Source: Streptomyces sp. col6 (GTDB taxonomy: Bacteria; Actinomycetota; Actinomycetes; Streptomycetales; Streptomycetaceae). From it: DNA of 55,990 nucleotides. The stretch lies in assembly GCF_008042035.1 (NCBI RefSeq), contig NZ_RDBL01000027.1, forward strand, positions 1-55,990, given 5' to 3'. The first letter of the stretch is position 1; each line of letters opens with the position of its first letter. This document shows positions 54,560 through 55,990 of this stretch, piece after piece. The position numbers and the translations under genes were made by a program. Below the pieces are notes generated by a model. That model saw nothing but the letters and a program-made list of their open reading frames with translations, ran no database searches and was not told the DNA's origin.

Positions 54560-54665
54560 TCTGTGCTGTCACCGCCGCGGGCCCAAGGGCGGTTTGCCGA
54601 TGACCGCCTGCAGGGGGCGGTCCGGCGCGCGCGTACGGTGAAACGACGCCGTCAAGGAGGCCACG

Positions 54666-54887
54666 ATGAGCACCCAGCCGCCCCCGCTGCACCTCGCCCC
54701 GGGGTGGCGGCCTACCGCCACCCTGAGCGAGGATGCCCTGTTCTGCGTCGAGCACGGGCAAAGCTGGGAAGGCCTGATTCCGATGACCTCTACCGAGATG
54801 CCGTTCGGCGCCTTCTGCAGCTGGGGAACGGATGACGACATGACCGTGTGCGGGCGGGCACTCCACAAGAAGAGGTCCCACCGATGA
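54666..54887 (+). CDS. Small hypothetical protein (73 aa)
   Basis: ATG 54666 with AAGGAGG upstream: MSTQPPPLHLAPGWRPTATL, EDALFCVEHGQSWEGLIPMT, FGAFCSWGTDDDMTVCGRAL. Three Cys and a Trp-rich core suggest a compact fold. No family. Its stop overlaps the next start (ATGA). Confidence 0.55.
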   Translation: MSTQPPPLHLAPGWRPTATLSEDALFCVEHGQSWEGLIPMTSTEMPFGAFCSWGTDDDMTVCGRALHKKRSHR

Positions 54888-55012
54888 GCGCCCGCCCCAA
54901 CCAGGCGTCCGTCACGCCGACCATGACGGAGGCCGCCGCGGACGACGCCGTTCCCGCGCCCGCCCGATACCGTGGTGGCACACGCCCGTTCGCGCCTGGA
55001 GGTCCTCGATGA
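54884..55012 (+). CDS. Tiny hypothetical protein (42 aa), translationally coupled
   Basis: ATG 54884 overlaps the previous stop and its TGA overlaps the next ATG (both ATGA). Pro/Ala-rich, disordered-looking (MSARPNQASVTPTMTEAAAD). Support comes from the double overlap. Confidence 0.45.
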   Translation: MSARPNQASVTPTMTEAAADDAVPAPARYRGGTRPFAPGGPR

Positions 55013-55242
55013 GCGAACAGCCGGCCCCCGCCGACCACGCCCGGCAACAGCTAAAGCCCGACACTGCTGACGAGCTGCGCGCGTACGCGGCCCGGACCCG
55101 CGAGAGCGCCGACCAGCTCGCCGCCGTCCTCGAGGACATCGCCACCAACGGCCTGCCCGCAGCAGAGGACTGCACCCCGTGGGAGGAACTACGCGAGACC
55201 CACCTCACCCGGCTCACCGCCCAACGCCCGGCCGTCGCCTGA
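55009..55242 (+). CDS. Helical hypothetical protein (77 aa), candidate antitoxin
   Basis: ATG 55009 in an ATGA overlap; ends in TGATG with the next gene. MSEQPAPADHARQQLKPDTA, DELRAYAARTRESADQLAAV, LEDIATNGLPAAEDCTPWEE. Acidic, two or three helices, no DNA-binding motif recognised. Position directly before a RelE/ParE-like gene is the reason to consider antitoxin function. Confidence 0.55.
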   Translation: MSEQPAPADHARQQLKPDTADELRAYAARTRESADQLAAVLEDIATNGLPAAEDCTPWEELRETHLTRLTAQRPAVA

Positions 55243-55517
55243 TGCCCCAACCGCATAGCCCGCGCCGGCGCGCCCAGATCGCGTTCACCGACTCCGCCGC
55301 CAAGCAGCTCGACGCCATTACCAGGGAAGCCGAGCTCCACGCCCTGGACCGCGCCCTGGTCGTCATCTCCGTCGACCCCGACGCCGGCGAACCCCTCCCC
55401 GGCAACAGCACCGGACCCCGCCTGCGCCAGTACGTCGACGACATCGAGCGGGTCCGTCTCGTGTACTGGGTGACCGCCCTGCGCATCGTGGTCGTGGTTG
55501 CCTTCATCGAGGTGTAG
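55242..55517 (+). CDS. RelE/ParE-like small protein (91 aa), candidate toxin
   Basis: ATG 55242 overlaps the upstream stop (TGATG). The sequence AQIAFTDSAAKQLDAITREA, DPDAGEPLPGNSTGPRLRQY, DDIERVRLVYWVTALRIVVV, VAFIEV has the RelE/ParE order: N-terminal helix with F-T-x-x-A-x-K-Q-L, a middle Gly-Pro loop, and an Arg-rich beta-sheet (R-L-V-Y-W-V-T). Such toxins cleave mRNA on the ribosome or poison gyrase. The usual C-terminal His/Tyr is not obvious. Together with the coupled helical gene before it this may be a type II toxin-antitoxin pair in atypical order-length, but similarity is by pattern only. Confidence 0.5.
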   Translation: MPQPHSPRRRAQIAFTDSAAKQLDAITREAELHALDRALVVISVDPDAGEPLPGNSTGPRLRQYVDDIERVRLVYWVTALRIVVVVAFIEV

Positions 55518-55789
55518 CAGCCGCTGTCGCTCTTGACATGCTCGCGCTGCATGGTGGCGCGGGATGCAGCGCAGCGCAGCATTTGCACGCGCCTTACGCG
55601 GCCTTGTACTGGTGCGCGCGCTATCTCACTGCGGCCGCGCAGCTCGTTCAGCAGCCCGCAGATCTTGGGGCCGGCCAGGCGCTCGACCCCCGCGCGGGCC
55701 GGTCCAGAAGTGACGGCATGCCGTCACCGGTGCTCTGAGCTGCGAGGGTCAGCGTTTGGGTCAGCGTTTCAGCGCCCGGCTGATGCGGT
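55518..55789. other. Gap of about 270 bases
   Basis: Contains TTGACA at 55533, an inverted repeat CTGCAT...ATGCAG at 55546-55568 that could be an operator, and tandem GTCAGCGTTT units near 55750-55768. No gene supported. Confidence 0.35.
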
Positions 55790-55990
55790 TCATGGGATGT
55801 CGCTTTCCCAGACGAATGGACCATTCGCGGCGCCGGGGGCGGGTGCGTAGGAAGCGCGCCCGCCGGGGTAGGCGCTGTACGGGGCGATCAGGAACGCCCC
55901 GGTCTCGATCTGCTCGTCTTGAACGGGGTCCAGCCGCCCCGGCGGCGGGGTGAGTTCTAGATCTCGTCGCTCCAGCCGGCGACATCGAGC
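55790..55990 (-). CDS. Hypothetical protein, 5' end outside the window
   Basis: The minus-strand frame ending at 55790 reads DLELTPPPGRLDPVQDEQIE, TGAFLIAPYSAYPGGRASYA, PAPGAANGPFVWESDIP, a protein-like tail with balanced composition. A second frame (LDVAGWSDEI, stop) also ends here, so one gene may finish and another begin just outside the window. Family unknown. Confidence 0.35.
   Translation of the reverse strand, partial: ARCRRLERRDLELTPPPGRLDPVQDEQIETGAFLIAPYSAYPGGRASYAPAPGAANGPFVWESDIP

Overview
The window reads as accessory DNA from a Streptomyces-type actinomycete: very high G+C, GTG and TTG starts behind GGAGG-like ribosome sites, and families typical of that group (DUF5701, DUF6355, choice-of-anchor P surface proteins, a kinase with a DUF4328-like tail). 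The density of transposase remnants and broken genes suggests a chromosome arm, a large plasmid or an old integrative element; that placement is inference.

Layout. 1-6.7 kb: a secreted surface protein whose 3' end runs into an inverted copy of its own sequence at the window edge, a decayed haloacetate-dehalogenase-type gene, a TOPRIM protein and a Ser/Thr kinase. 6.7-15.8 kb: mobile-element territory with an ISAzo13-like element (TA duplication), an IS701-like element flanked by CTAA that encloses a SUKH gene and is itself interrupted by a truncated IS5-like element, a 150-bp MITE-like repeat, and fragments of an integrase, an acyl-CoA ligase and IS5 transposases, with intact DUF5701, DUF6355 and HIT genes between. 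15.9-26.4 kb: a metal block. On the minus strand lie a PepSY membrane protein, DUF5134, a Met-rich peptide, a CopA-type P-ATPase, a PCuAC-like lipoprotein-type protein, a Met/His-rich membrane protein and an ECF sigma factor, several with overlapping stop and start codons. Divergent from them is an iron-complex-type ABC importer (binding lipoprotein, permease, ATPase). 26.5-40 kb: a GNAT gene and a full-length alanyl-tRNA synthetase outside its usual context, a class-C-like serine hydrolase, an MFS transporter, a SUKH gene, an S33 peptidase, a secreted propeller-like protein and several truncated genes.

40-49.8 kb: a mug-type DNA glycosylase, then a stretch of fragments (IS21, cold-shock, IS701, alpha/beta hydrolase, metallo-beta-lactamase, ISL3), a divergent TetR/SDR pair with a palindromic operator candidate, and a streptogramin-resistance remnant: an acetyltransferase whose 5' half has been replaced by transposase sequence, followed by an intact virginiamycin B lyase and a YciI-like gene. 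49.9-56 kb: two SUKH genes, a LexA-type winged-helix-only protein, IS110 and integrase remnants, a HIT protein and a run of very small, translationally coupled genes ending in a RelE/ParE-like protein, resembling leftovers of an integrative element.

Functional themes: copper and iron handling (16-26 kb), streptogramin inactivation (46-47 kb), orphan SUKH immunity genes (four loci), and repeated IS insertion with deletion. Almost every IS copy is itself broken, so the region appears to be an old insertion zone.
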